Of a DNA stretch of 37,777 nt, positions 7,927 through 17,002 are shown piece after piece. The stretch is from JANLQX01 sp031368215 (GTDB lineage: Bacteria > Actinomycetota > Acidimicrobiia > Acidimicrobiales > JANYDT01), in NCBI GenBank assembly GCA_031368215.1, contig JANLRD010000292.1, positions 1 through 37,777 on the forward strand. Direction: 5' to 3'. The notes beneath the pieces were generated by a model. The model worked only from the letters and a program-made list of their open reading frames with translations, was not told where the DNA came from and ran no database searches. The first letter of the stretch is position 1. Every line of letters starts with the position of its first letter. The position numbers were made by a program, and so were the translations under genes.

Positions 7927-8649
7927 TCAGGCGGTAAGGGCGAAGTACACGTACGACTGCCGGGTCGTGCGCACGTCGTCCCACGCGAGCCGCAACAGCG
8001 GCTTCGCTCCCAACTGCTCGTCGGCGCGGGCAAACACCATGATGCCGGTCCTCGTCGCTCCGTCGTCGAGCGAGAGGTACGCGTCCACGGCGTCGTCCGG
8101 CGTTCCCGTCCAATTGATCACGCCGTCCGTGCAGCACCCGGCATCGCGATCGTCACCCAGCCAGAAGGTGCTCAGCGAACCCAAGGCCCGGGAGCTGGCA
8201 TCGGTTGCCGAGACGAGCGTGTAGATGACCTTCACCCCGCGCACGGTGCGCCCATTGGCCTTCGCAAAGATGTCCTCCTCCTGGTTCGAGGTGTGGGCGG
8301 ACACCCAACCTGACGCATCGGGAAGGTATTCGATGACGGCCAGCCGCCGCACACTGATGAGGGCGCCGGGGTTCGTTCCGTTGGTCGACTGCGTCCACTC
8401 GAAGTTCTCGCCGAGCTGATAGGGGTTGAGCTTCGACCCCTTCGGTTGCCATTGGAGCTTCGCGCCGACGCGCACACACGTCAGAGCGGTCCCGGAAGCG
8501 CGGGCTCCCACCGGTGAGCAGACCCCGCCCGCTGCCGGAAGTCTCGGTTTGACGACCTTCTTCGCGGCCATCGCGGATGGCGACCCGAGCAGCGCTGCAG
8601 CGAAAAACACGACGGCGAACGTCGTTGTCCGCCTGTGGAGTGCGTTCAT
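7927..8649 (-). CDS. Secreted protein with a Cys-pair motif
   Basis: 240 residues starting MNALHRRTTTFAVV with a signal peptide (FAVVFFAAALLGSPSAMAA, cleavage near residue 29). Directly after it comes a Cys-x14-Cys segment, GGVCSPVGARA then ALTCVRVGAKLQWQPKG. This small motif, two Cys followed by a Lys/Trp strand, recurs near the N-terminus of many secreted actinobacterial proteins. The remainder is mostly beta-type sequence with a second Cys pair (DAGCCTDG). I recognise no enzyme active site. It is probably an extracellular or cell-surface protein of unknown function. The start at 8649 was chosen because the signal peptide begins there. Confidence 0.65.
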   Translation of the reverse strand: MNALHRRTTTFAVVFFAAALLGSPSAMAAKKVVKPRLPAAGGVCSPVGARASGTALTCVRVGAKLQWQPKGSKLNPYQLGENFEWTQSTNGTNPGALISVRRLAVIEYLPDASGWVSAHTSNQEEDIFAKANGRTVRGVKVIYTLVSATDASSRALGSLSTFWLGDDRDAGCCTDGVINWTGTPDDAVDAYLSLDDGATRTGIMVFARADEQLGAKPLLRLAWDDVRTTRQSYVYFALTA

Positions 8650-8788
8650 GGAGCAATGCTGACGGGCACTGGGACCTCCGACATCCGGCATTCCCCGTCA
8701 CCTTAGCCATCTCCGCCCGAGGCGACCGGGCGAAACAATGGGGGGTCCCCTGATGTCGGCTGCCACGCGCCTCCGCCACCATGGCCTC

Positions 8789-9040
8789 ATGGACATCTCG
8801 AAACCGCTCTCTCGTTCGGACTGGGCGGCGTCGACCGGCAGGGTGGGGCTCGAGGTGGAGCTCGCACCAGGAGATGTCCCGGTGGGAAGGCTGCACGGTC
8901 GCGGCTTCGACCATCCGTTCGTCGGGTGGATGGAGCTGATCGCTGCATTCGAGGACGTCCTGGCCGCGCTTCGAACTACGACGGAACGAAGCGCGGCACT
9001 TGGCGAACCCCTGTCGGCCGGAGCAACATCGAGGGGGTGA
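8789..9040 (+). CDS. Small protein translationally coupled to the LuxR-type regulator
   Basis: 83 residues from ATG 8789 (MDISKPLSRSDW). The middle reads VGLEVELAPGDVPVG and is followed by FDHPFVGWMELIAAFEDVLAALR, a plausible amphipathic helix. Its TGA (9038-9040) overlaps the GTG start (9037-9039) of the downstream regulator in a GTGA junction. Composition looks like coding sequence and the overlap supports a real gene. It matches no family I can name. It could modulate the regulator, or serve mainly to couple its translation. Confidence 0.5.
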   Translation: MDISKPLSRSDWAASTGRVGLEVELAPGDVPVGRLHGRGFDHPFVGWMELIAAFEDVLAALRTTTERSAALGEPLSAGATSRG

Positions 9041-11844
9041 ACCCGGGTCAACAATTCGTCGGCCGGACAGCCGAGCTCGCCCGGCTCCGGCGCGCCGTCG
9101 ATCCGAACATGAATGGCGCGCGCATCGCCGTCATCGAAGGACCGGCCGGGGTCGGCAAGACCCGCTTGGCGGAAGAAGCGGCCCGGACCTTCACCGGCCG
9201 GGTGATCTGGCTGCGGGCCGAGCAGCTCGATCGGGAGTTGCCCTTCGGAACGGTGGATGATCTCATCCTCGCAATCCGTCGGCCGGGCGAACCCGGGCCG
9301 ATCGAGGCGTCAGGTCCAATGCTGATCGAGGCGATCGAAGCCGGCGTCGAGCGCCTGGCCGCGGAGACGCCCCTCCTTCTCGTTGCCGAGGACGTCCAGT
9401 GGGCCGACCCGGCGAGTTGGCGGACGTTGCGAACGATCGCCCGACGGGCCCGGGAGCTCCGGATCGCCCTCGTCATCACGCTTCGCACCCCGTTCGAGGG
9501 AGAAGCCCGCTCGGTTCTCGATCGTATGTCCACCTACGGATCGGAGTTGATCACCCTGGGTGACCTGTCCGACGACGAGCTCCAGGAGCTTGTCGCGTCC
9601 CACCTCGGGGCGAATCCAGGGCACGAGACGATGACCCTGCTCGCCCGGGCGGGTGGAAACGCCCTGTTCGCAACCGAGATCCTCCGTTCGATCCGCAGCT
9701 TGCCGACCACGACAGAGCAGCCGGGCAGGCCGGCAACCTCGGTTCGCAGCGAAGCAGGCAAGCCTGGCGAGTCGACGCCGAGCGGGCTGCGCGCGGCTGT
9801 GCTCTCGCGCCTCACCGGCCTCGGGGCGAAGGAGCGTCACCTCCTCGTTCTCGCATCGATGCTCGGCTCCACCTTCACGGTGACCGACCTCGCCTGGGTC
9901 GCCAACCGAGCGGTGCCCGACGTCATCGCCGACCTCGACGTGGCGCTGCGCGCTGGAGTTGTCGAAGCCGATCTGCATGAGCTCCGCTTCAGCCATGCGC
10001 TCGTGGCCGACTGCATCCGCGAAGACCAGCCTGCCGCAGTGCGCGCGGCCCTGCATCGCCACATCGCCGAGGTACTCGCCGCGCACTCTGCCCCGGCAAT
10101 TCGCATCGCCGAGCACTACGTCCTCGCCGCTGATCTGGGGGACCCCGGCCTGCGGACGGGATCGCGCGGCGACGCCGACGCAGCGAACTGGCTCGACCAT
10201 GCCGCCACGCAACTCGAGTCGACCTCACTGCCGACGTCTGTACGGCTTCTCGAACGATCCGTCGCGCTCACCCCCGACGAACAGACGATGACTACGCGAC
10301 GTCTGCGGCTCGCCGGCCTCTACCTTCTCTCCGGCCGTCTTCGAGAAGCTGAAGCGTCGTGCCGGCTGATGCTTTCGGCCAACGACATCCCGCTGAATCC
10401 GTCCCAAGAGCTGACGGCACGCGAGACACTCGGGGGGGTGCTGGCGATCCTGGGACCGCTTCACGCCCAGAGTGCCTCTGCGGAATTCGATGCGGTGATG
10501 AACCTGGGATCGCGACCCGATGCAACCAGCAGCGAGCGCATGTCCCTCGCCGACGCAAAGGCCGCGAAGGCAACCGTGGTGATCTACGCCGGCATGATCG
10601 ACGAATCCATTCGCCTTGCCGAGGAAGCGCTCGTCGACGCGGCAGCATCGGGTAGCCGCACGGCCCGAAGCCGTGCTCATGAAGCGCTGGCGCTTGCGGC
10701 CATGGCGAACATCGATCCCGTCGGAGCACGGCACCACGCCACCGAGGCCTTGGCGTGGTTCTCACCCACCGACGGGCGGTGGGCCATGGTCATCACGCCC
10801 CATCTCACGGCGTCGCTCATCGCCGTGTCGTCGGGACGACTCGACGAAGCCGTGACGATCGCCGAGAACGGGCGTCGCATCTGTGCGGCGTCGGGCCACC
10901 TCCTCCCCCAGCTCTACCTTCTTCCCTGCCTCGCCGTGTTCCGGTTGATCGGCGCCGACCTCGACGCTGCGGAAGCCCTCTCGCGCGAGACCAACGAGCT
11001 CGTTGCCGACTGGTGCCCGGAACTCGCCTCGGCCGTGACACACGCGATCGTCGGTTACGTCGCATCCCTGCGCGGCGAACTCGCCGAAGCTGAGTCGGCG
11101 GTGAACCGGGCCAGCCAGGAGATGTGGGGCTCCGGTGCCCAGGTGGCTATTGCCGACCTGGTCGCCTGGCTGATCGCATCCGTGCTCGAGGCGTGCGGCA
11201 AGCGGGACGAGGCGTTCGAGTTCATGCGATTGGTCTGGAGCATCATCGGCGCCGCGACCGGCGCAGTGGTGATGGCGGCCGACCTCGTTCGGCTGGCCGC
11301 GCCGAGGGATCCGGCATTCGCCCATGAGGTCCTCGACGAACTCGAGCGCCGAGCGACGATCGCCCCGATCGCCCGCAACACGCTCGTGGCCCGCCGCGCT
11401 CGGGCGATCCTCGAGAACGACCATGTGACGCTCGAGAGCGTGGCCGAAGGTTTCGCTGAACTCAAGAGCACCCTGACCGTTGCATGGGTCCTGCGCGACG
11501 CGGCGCACGCTGCCGTCGCCTGCGCCCACCCTTCCGCCGAGAAACTGATCCGCCGGTCCATCCGGATGTTCGATGAGATGAACGCCCCATCGTCGAGCGC
11601 TGATTTGCGCGCCCTGGGCCGCACGATCGGTTTGCACCTTCGTCCAACGCGGAGCCGCGCGACCACCGAGCTCTCCGAGGTCGAGAGCCTCGTGGTCAAG
11701 CTGGCCGTCGACGGACTCACCAACCGGGAAATCGGCGAGAAACTATTCATAAGCGCACGTACAGTAGAGTCTCACCTGACGAAGGTCTACCTGAAGCTCG
11801 GCGTGAAGAACCGGGTGCAGCTCTCGGCCGTCGCAGGAAGATGA
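9037..11844 (+). CDS. Large ATP-binding LuxR-family (LAL/MalT-like) transcriptional regulator
   Basis: 935 residues from GTG 9037. The N-terminus is an AAA/STAND-type ATPase: FVGRTAELARL, Walker A GPAGVGKT (35-42) and Walker B LLLVAEDVQWAD (~113-123). A long helical TPR-like region (~400-850) follows. The C-terminus is a LuxR HTH (last ~60 residues: SLVVKLAVDGLTNREIGEKL, then SARTVESHLTKVYLKLGV). LAL proteins are signal-responsive activators in which ATP and ligand binding drive oligomerisation and DNA binding. A Shine-Dalgarno-like GAGGGGG sits just before the start, inside the coupled small ORF. No obvious target operon is adjacent. Confidence 0.88.
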   Translation: MNPGQQFVGRTAELARLRRAVDPNMNGARIAVIEGPAGVGKTRLAEEAARTFTGRVIWLRAEQLDRELPFGTVDDLILAIRRPGEPGPIEASGPMLIEAIEAGVERLAAETPLLLVAEDVQWADPASWRTLRTIARRARELRIALVITLRTPFEGEARSVLDRMSTYGSELITLGDLSDDELQELVASHLGANPGHETMTLLARAGGNALFATEILRSIRSLPTTTEQPGRPATSVRSEAGKPGESTPSGLRAAVLSRLTGLGAKERHLLVLASMLGSTFTVTDLAWVANRAVPDVIADLDVALRAGVVEADLHELRFSHALVADCIREDQPAAVRAALHRHIAEVLAAHSAPAIRIAEHYVLAADLGDPGLRTGSRGDADAANWLDHAATQLESTSLPTSVRLLERSVALTPDEQTMTTRRLRLAGLYLLSGRLREAEASCRLMLSANDIPLNPSQELTARETLGGVLAILGPLHAQSASAEFDAVMNLGSRPDATSSERMSLADAKAAKATVVIYAGMIDESIRLAEEALVDAAASGSRTARSRAHEALALAAMANIDPVGARHHATEALAWFSPTDGRWAMVITPHLTASLIAVSSGRLDEAVTIAENGRRICAASGHLLPQLYLLPCLAVFRLIGADLDAAEALSRETNELVADWCPELASAVTHAIVGYVASLRGELAEAESAVNRASQEMWGSGAQVAIADLVAWLIASVLEACGKRDEAFEFMRLVWSIIGAATGAVVMAADLVRLAAPRDPAFAHEVLDELERRATIAPIARNTLVARRARAILENDHVTLESVAEGFAELKSTLTVAWVLRDAAHAAVACAHPSAEKLIRRSIRMFDEMNAPSSSADLRALGRTIGLHLRPTRSRATTELSEVESLVVKLAVDGLTNREIGEKLFISARTVESHLTKVYLKLGVKNRVQLSAVAGR

Positions 11845-11916
11845 CGGCCTTTCGCGAGTAGCGAGTCGAGCGAGATCACACCATCGGCCGCCCCGGCCGC
11901 GGCGGACCTCTTCTTC

Positions 11917-12951
11917 TTAGGAGGCGAGCAGCACAGCTTCGGCCGCCGCCAAACCGGAGAGAGCAGCACCTTCGATTTTCGCTCCACCGAATGCGTCACC
12001 GGCGAACACCAGCGTTGTTCCAGGAAGGGGCTCCGTCGGGAGACAGTTGCCGTGGTGTCCGGCGAGAGGACGCGCGTACTTCCAGCGCTTGAGCTCCGAT
12101 TCGATCACGCGTCCCCCACCGAGGTAGCGGTGTGCCGCGGCGAGCAGCTCCGCGTGGACCCGCTTCGGGTCGTCATCGAAGCGCGAGCGTGAGAATTCAT
12201 CGTTGGCGTGGAAGGTGAGCGCCGGCACCTCTGAGATACCCTTCGCCAGGTTGTCACCGACGAACGAGAACACCGAGTCGTCGTCGCTCGTCGGGTCGAA
12301 CTGCACACCTCCGGGATACGGGACCGAACCGGGAGCATCGAGGGTGACGAGGAGAGCAAAGCACGGCGAGTACGTGACCGCTCGAAGCGACGACTCGGCC
12401 TCTTCGGGGAGTGGAAGCCACCCGTTCTCGCACACTGCCAACGCCTGGGGGATCGGTGGCGTCATGATCACCGTGTCGCTCTCCCATCGCTGCCCGTCTT
12501 CCGTCGACAACGAGAGCAGTCCGTCGAAGCCGGCGAGAGCCCGGATCTCGATGTCACAGATCACCTCAGCCGTAGCCGCGAGCAACTTCGCAATCGTGCT
12601 CATACCCGCCTCAGCGCAGTAGCGGGGGTATCCGTCGCCGCTGCCCGAGAAGCCCCGACACCATTCGCGGACGACGCCGGAACGCCTCCAGTCATGCACA
12701 ACTTCGGCGAAGTCGGGCGAGCGAACCGTGAAGAACTGGGCGCCGTGGTCGAGCCGGGCGGCACGACCATCGAGGCCGGTCATGCGGCGAGTCGCCAACC
12801 GCCCACCGGGAGAACGTCCTTTGTCGAGCACGACGGAGCGACGCCCAGCCCCGGCGAGGGCGTTCGCGGCGACAAGACCGGCGAGGCCTGCTCCCACGAT
12901 GATGACCGGTCGTCGTTCGGCCGATCCCGACTCGTCGATGTCCATCGACAT
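11917..12951 (-). CDS. Renalase-like NAD/FAD-dependent oxidoreductase
   Basis: 344 residues from ATG 12951; ATGs at 12945 and 12981 are alternatives and no strong ribosome-binding site decides between them. A Rossmann FAD motif VIIVGAGLAGLVAANAL lies ~20 residues in, then DKGRSPGGRLATRR and LDHGAQFFTVRSPDF, the signature of the bacterial renalase-like (COG3380) group. The C-terminal FAD contact FAGDAFGGAKIEGAALSG is intact. This family oxidises reduced nicotinamide isomers or unknown amines. In a window with several NAD-metabolism genes a role in repairing off-pathway NAD(P)H forms is conceivable, but this is inference. It is divergent from the amidase gene, with 142 bases between the chosen starts. 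Confidence 0.8.
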   Translation of the reverse strand: MSMDIDESGSAERRPVIIVGAGLAGLVAANALAGAGRRSVVLDKGRSPGGRLATRRMTGLDGRAARLDHGAQFFTVRSPDFAEVVHDWRRSGVVREWCRGFSGSGDGYPRYCAEAGMSTIAKLLAATAEVICDIEIRALAGFDGLLSLSTEDGQRWESDTVIMTPPIPQALAVCENGWLPLPEEAESSLRAVTYSPCFALLVTLDAPGSVPYPGGVQFDPTSDDDSVFSFVGDNLAKGISEVPALTFHANDEFSRSRFDDDPKRVHAELLAAAHRYLGGGRVIESELKRWKYARPLAGHHGNCLPTEPLPGTTLVFAGDAFGGAKIEGAALSGLAAAEAVLLAS

Positions 12952-13093
12952 CCGCGTCGACGAGAAGGTATCGGAATCCATGAGGACTTCGATCTTCGCA
13001 GAGGTCAGCAACGAAGCGGTACAGCCCGGCAAAGTCACCGGCGCGGCTCCACTACGTTCGGATGCATGGCTCATCTCGACCGGCTCGGCCACG

Positions 13094-14293
13094 ATGCCCT
13101 TCGTTCCCCCACCGGTGACACCCGTGCGTGACGCAACCTGGATCAACCGTTTCGAGGGTCCCCACAAGGGATATCGCGTGGCAGTGAAAGACCTGCTCGA
13201 CATCGAAGGGACGATCACCACGGCAGGTTGCGTGGCGGTAGAGCGCCAAGCCGTGCCGGCCACCACGGACGCCGCGTCCCTTCGTGGCGTCCGCGAGGCT
13301 GAAGCCGACGGTCGGGCTTCAATCGTCGGAAAGACCAATCTGCACGAGTTGGCGTTCGGCGCCGATGGCATCAACCCGGCGTTCGGCACGCCGGTGAACC
13401 CGATCGACTCGCAGCGGATTCCCGGCGGATCCTCGAGCGGCAGTGCCGTTGCCGTGGCCAACCACGAAGCCGACCTCGGCATCGGGAGTGACACCGGCGG
13501 ATCGATCCGCATTCCCGCCGCGTGTTGCGGAATCGTCGGGCTCAAGACAACGTGGGACCGCATCCCGGTCCGCGGCTGCTGGCCGCTCGCACCCTTCCTC
13601 GACACGATCGGACCGCTTGCCCGGACCGTTGCCGAAGTGATCGTCGGGATGGACATGATCGAAGCCGGCTTCGTCGAGGAGGTGTCCGCCCTCGGAACGC
13701 AGATGAACCGCCGGATCGGAAGGGTCGTCGGCCGACTCGCCGAAGTGGACCCCGTGGTCCAGGCGGCCGTCGATGCCATGCTCGATCGGTTCCGGTCGGA
13801 GTGCGACGTCGAGATCGTCGACGTGTTGATTCCGGGCTGGGAGGCCGCTCATGCAGCCGGCCTTACCGTGCTCCTGGGTGAGGCCTGGCGGTCCAACCGC
13901 GACCTGCTTCGAGGGTCCGGCGTCGGCGACGACGTTGCGGCACGTCTGCGGCTCGGGGAGAACGTGGGCATCGAGGCTCTCGTGCTGGCAAGGGCGCAGC
14001 GGGTAAACATCGTGGAGGAACTCGGCGCGCTTCTGAGAACGCATCGCCTCGACGTGCTCGCGCTGGCGACCATGCCGACGCTTGCCCCACTGCTCGGCGA
14101 GGTAGCGAACTCATCGCTGACCGCGCTCACCCGCCTCGCCAACATCGCCGGTGCGCCGGCAATCGCCATGCCGGCGCCGGTTCCTGCGCACGCGCGCCAC
14201 TCGGCCACTGCCCACCTGCCGGCCTCGCTCCAACTCGTCGGTCTCCCGGGTGACGACGCCCTGGTGTGCGCCGTCGCCTCGCTCCTGCCGTGA
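13094..14293 (+). CDS. Amidase-signature family hydrolase
   Basis: 399 residues from ATG 13094 (MPFVPPPVTPVRDATW). The Ser-cisSer-Lys machinery is visible: Lys32 in YRVAVKDLLDIEG, the GGSSSGS loop (111-117), and nucleophile Ser137 in GSDTGGSIRIPAACCG. Typical members reach 450-500 residues, so this is a compact one. The C-terminus (AGAPAIAMPAPVP, ASLQLVGLPGDDALV) fits the family end. It hydrolyses an amide bond; the substrate is not predictable. The frame is open far upstream, but that part lies antisense to the FAD-oxidoreductase gene and has no domain content. Confidence 0.88.
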   Translation: MPFVPPPVTPVRDATWINRFEGPHKGYRVAVKDLLDIEGTITTAGCVAVERQAVPATTDAASLRGVREAEADGRASIVGKTNLHELAFGADGINPAFGTPVNPIDSQRIPGGSSSGSAVAVANHEADLGIGSDTGGSIRIPAACCGIVGLKTTWDRIPVRGCWPLAPFLDTIGPLARTVAEVIVGMDMIEAGFVEEVSALGTQMNRRIGRVVGRLAEVDPVVQAAVDAMLDRFRSECDVEIVDVLIPGWEAAHAAGLTVLLGEAWRSNRDLLRGSGVGDDVAARLRLGENVGIEALVLARAQRVNIVEELGALLRTHRLDVLALATMPTLAPLLGEVANSSLTALTRLANIAGAPAIAMPAPVPAHARHSATAHLPASLQLVGLPGDDALVCAVASLLP

Positions 14294-14307
14294 ACTGAGC
14301 CGCAGTC

Positions 14308-15189
14308 TCAGCGAAGGTGGTGTCGGGTCGGCGCGTAGATGGCGTGGGGGGTGAGCAGACGCATGCGCTGGATTTCGCCGTCGACGGCCGCCATGCGTTG
14401 TTCAACCGATCCGGATACCACGATCCACGGCTCACGGCGCTGGGTCGACAGCACGTCGAGGAAGCGTCGGTGCATGGCCGAACGCGTGTCGGCACCGAGA
14501 CGGATCTCGTCACGCTCCCACGGGATATCGGTGTCGCACAGGACGAACAGGTCATAGGTCCGCATACGACCGAGCCGGTCCACCGCCTTGGACGACGAAC
14601 CCTGGTAGCGCTCGTGCCACAAGCCGGTGGTCATGGCGTCGGTGTCGCAGAAGAACAGGGGCCCCGCGCCGATCGCCGCTTCATCTTCGAGCCGCTGCTG
14701 CTCCTGGGCGATCAGCACGAAGTCCTCGGTCGTCCAATGGTCATTGGTCCCGGCGTCCTTCTTGGCCATCGTGTAGTCACGGCCGTATTCGCCGACCCCC
14801 TTGGTCCCGTGGCGTTCACTCATCGCTCGGACCAGCGTGGTCTTTCCGGTCGACTCCGCGCCGACCACGCACACCCGCGTCGTGAGTGCGCCCTGCACGA
14901 TGGGGTGGAGCACGGACCACGCGGAAACCGGATCGCGGCGTGCCGCCTCCGCCTGCTCTCCACCCGGCAGCGACCGACACCCTCGATCGTCGATCCCCGT
15001 GGCCGAAACGACCGCGAACGTCGGATGGATCGATCGAAGCCAACGCGCTCGAACTTCGACCGAGAGGGGAGGATCAGCGCGTCGACGGCGGCCGACGACA
15101 ACGGTGGTCGACCCGTCACCCGAGTGCCGGCACAGGAAATCGTGCTGAGCAAGGACAGGCGGGACGAATGCATCACGCCAACAGGCCAC
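14308..15189 (-). CDS. NadR-like protein: ribosylnicotinamide-kinase domain with an eroded N-terminal domain
   Basis: 293 residues from a probable GTG at 15189. The C-terminal ~190 residues match the NadR kinase (AAA_28) domain: RVCVVGAESTGKTTLV (Walker A 110-117), EYGRDYTMAKKD, IAQEQQRLEDEA, FFCDTDAMTTGLWHERY and WIVVSGSVEQRM. Full NadR proteins start with an NMN-adenylyltransferase domain with HxGH. Here the first ~105 residues retain only pieces that fit it (STTVVVGRRRRADPPLSVEV, RARWLRSIHPTFAVV, ARRDPVSAW), the HxGH position reads VPPVLAQHDFL, and the central part seems missing. I infer a working kinase with a non-functional adenylyltransferase remnant. It is convergent with the amidase and begins 17 bases after the SDR gene ends. 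Confidence 0.75.
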   Translation of the reverse strand: MACWRDAFVPPVLAQHDFLCRHSGDGSTTVVVGRRRRADPPLSVEVRARWLRSIHPTFAVVSATGIDDRGCRSLPGGEQAEAARRDPVSAWSVLHPIVQGALTTRVCVVGAESTGKTTLVRAMSERHGTKGVGEYGRDYTMAKKDAGTNDHWTTEDFVLIAQEQQRLEDEAAIGAGPLFFCDTDAMTTGLWHERYQGSSSKAVDRLGRMRTYDLFVLCDTDIPWERDEIRLGADTRSAMHRRFLDVLSTQRREPWIVVSGSVEQRMAAVDGEIQRMRLLTPHAIYAPTRHHLR

Positions 15190-15206
15190 CGTGCTACCCC
15201 GTGAAT

Positions 15207-16121
15207 TCAGGATGGATTGCCGAGCATGGGCGTCGGCGGGACCGCCTTGGCCAACAGTTCGTCGACGATCGGTCCGAGTGTGCTCGGATCCAGGAAGTCG
15301 TCCGTCGGCTTCACGAACGGACCTCGATTCCAGCCTTCGGCGATCCCGAGGATTCCCGATGACGCCTCGAAGACGCGACCGGTCACATGCTTGGCCTGAG
15401 GCGACGCGAGCCACGTCACGATGGGCGATACCCAGTGCGGCCCTCGAGCGTCGCGCTGCTCGTCGGTCAGTTCTACGTTCCCGCCGAGTCCCTCGGTCAT
15501 CCGGGTGATCGCGATTGGTGCAACGGCATTCACCGTCACTCCGAAGCGGGCAAGTTCACGCGACGCAATGATGGTGAACGCGGCGATACCGGCCTTCGCC
15601 GCTCCGTAGTTGGTCTGTCCGACGTTGCCGTAGATGCCCGAAACCGACGACGTGTTGATGATTCGGCCGTCCACCTCGTTGCCGGCCTTCGACTGCTCGC
15701 GCCAATACGCGCCGGCATGGCGAGCGGGCGCGAACGTGCCCTTGAGATGCACGTCGATCACCGCGTCCCATTCCGCTTCAGTCATGTTGACGAGCAGTCG
15801 GTCGCGAAGGATGCCTGCATTGTTGACCAGGATGTCGAGACGACCGAAGGCGTCAACGGCCGCATCGATCATCCGCTTCGCGCCCTCGAACGAGCTCACG
15901 CTCTCGCCGTTGGCGATGGCCTCACCGCCGAGTGCCCGTATCTCTTCGACGACCTCCTGCGCCGGGGTCAGCGAACCCGCGCCTCTTCCATCGACGGTGC
16001 CGCCGAGATCGTTCACCACGACCTTCGTGCCCTGATGGGCGAGAGCAAGCGCGTGACACCTTCCGATGCCCCGGCCTGCGCCGGTCACGATTGCCACACG
16101 TCCTTCGTTGATTCGAGCCAT
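15207..16121 (-). CDS. SDR-family dehydrogenase, HSD17B4-like (3-hydroxyacyl-CoA type)
   Basis: 304 residues from ATG 16121. SDR motifs: VTGAGRGIGRCHALALA (residues ~12-28), VVVNDLGGTVDGRGAG, NNAGI, IINTSSVSG and the YGAAK catalytic pair. The NDLGG loop followed by AQEVVEEIRALGGEAIAN is typical of the dehydrogenase domain of peroxisomal multifunctional enzyme 2 (HSD17B4) and its bacterial relatives, which oxidise (3R)-hydroxyacyl-CoA with NAD. It lacks the hydratase and sterol-carrier domains of the eukaryotic protein. The C-terminal tail is longer than in minimal SDRs. A role in fatty-acid or steroid side-chain breakdown is likely. It is divergent from the YceH gene by 73 bases. Confidence 0.83.
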   Translation of the reverse strand: MARINEGRVAIVTGAGRGIGRCHALALAHQGTKVVVNDLGGTVDGRGAGSLTPAQEVVEEIRALGGEAIANGESVSSFEGAKRMIDAAVDAFGRLDILVNNAGILRDRLLVNMTEAEWDAVIDVHLKGTFAPARHAGAYWREQSKAGNEVDGRIINTSSVSGIYGNVGQTNYGAAKAGIAAFTIIASRELARFGVTVNAVAPIAITRMTEGLGGNVELTDEQRDARGPHWVSPIVTWLASPQAKHVTGRVFEASSGILGIAEGWNRGPFVKPTDDFLDPSTLGPIVDELLAKAVPPTPMLGNPS

Positions 16122-16194
16122 GGCTCGCAGTCTTCCGTTTTCGGACGTGCGCACGCCAACCACGGTCGCCGACAAGCCCGCTACGGTCGTCACC

Positions 16195-16965
16195 ATGGAA
16201 CTCTCCACAGGTGCCGTGCGGGTACTCGGTTGTCTGGTCGAGAAGCAGATGACGACCCCTGACGTCTACCCGATTTCGCTCAACGGCATCGTGACGGCAG
16301 CCAACCAGTCGACCAACCGCGACCCGGTGCTGCATCTCTCGGAGAGCGAGGTTCACCGAGCGCTCGATGAACTGCGTACGGAGCATCGGCTGGTCCGCAT
16401 GATTCACGCCGGCGCAGGGAGCCGCGTGGACAAGTACCGCCACGCACTCGACGAACGGCTCACGCTGACCTCCCCCGAGCAGGCGGTGCTGGCGATGCTC
16501 GCTCTCCGGGGACCGCAAACCGTCGCCGAAGTCAAAGCGCGGACCGAGCGGATGGTCGACATGGATCTCGACCATGTCGAGCGAGTGGTCGACCGCCTTG
16601 CCGACCCGGCGCGCCAAGCCGATCCCGACGAGATGCGCGCGCGATCAGGGGACGGAATGATGCGACCTTCGAACACGCTTGCCGCGGAGATCCCTGACGG
16701 ATTCGCACGGCCGTGGGAAGGTCCGCTCGTCGTCCGTCTGCCCCGACTGCCCGGCCAGAAAGAGCCCCGGGTGATGCACCTCCTCGGTGGGCCGATCGAC
16801 GTCGACGCGCTCGGGGTCGGGAATGTCCGCGTCAGCGCAGGGAACGAGTCGGCGCGCTCGGCAACGTCGGATCGCCTGGTCGTACTCGAATCAGCTGTCG
16901 CCCGCCTCGAGGTCGAGTTGGCCGCGCTGTCGGAGCGGTTCGAATCGTTCCGACAGCAGTTCTGA
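16195..16965 (+). CDS. YceH-family (DUF480/UPF0502) protein
   Basis: 256 residues from ATG 16195. The opening VRVLGCLVEKQMTTPDVYPISLNG followed by AANQSTNRDPVL is highly characteristic of the YceH family, two winged-helix domains in tandem. The second domain reads LTSPEQAVLAMLALRGPQTVAEVKARTERM. The C-terminal 45 residues form a coiled coil (VVLESAVARLEVELAALSERFESF). The biochemical role of the family is not established. The two winged-helix domains suggest nucleic-acid or protein binding. It is convergent with the NlpC/P60 gene. Confidence 0.9.
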   Translation: MELSTGAVRVLGCLVEKQMTTPDVYPISLNGIVTAANQSTNRDPVLHLSESEVHRALDELRTEHRLVRMIHAGAGSRVDKYRHALDERLTLTSPEQAVLAMLALRGPQTVAEVKARTERMVDMDLDHVERVVDRLADPARQADPDEMRARSGDGMMRPSNTLAAEIPDGFARPWEGPLVVRLPRLPGQKEPRVMHLLGGPIDVDALGVGNVRVSAGNESARSATSDRLVVLESAVARLEVELAALSERFESFRQQF

Positions 16966-17002
16966 GCTTCTCCCGGGCAGGAAACCCGGCGCCGCTGCCC
17001 GC

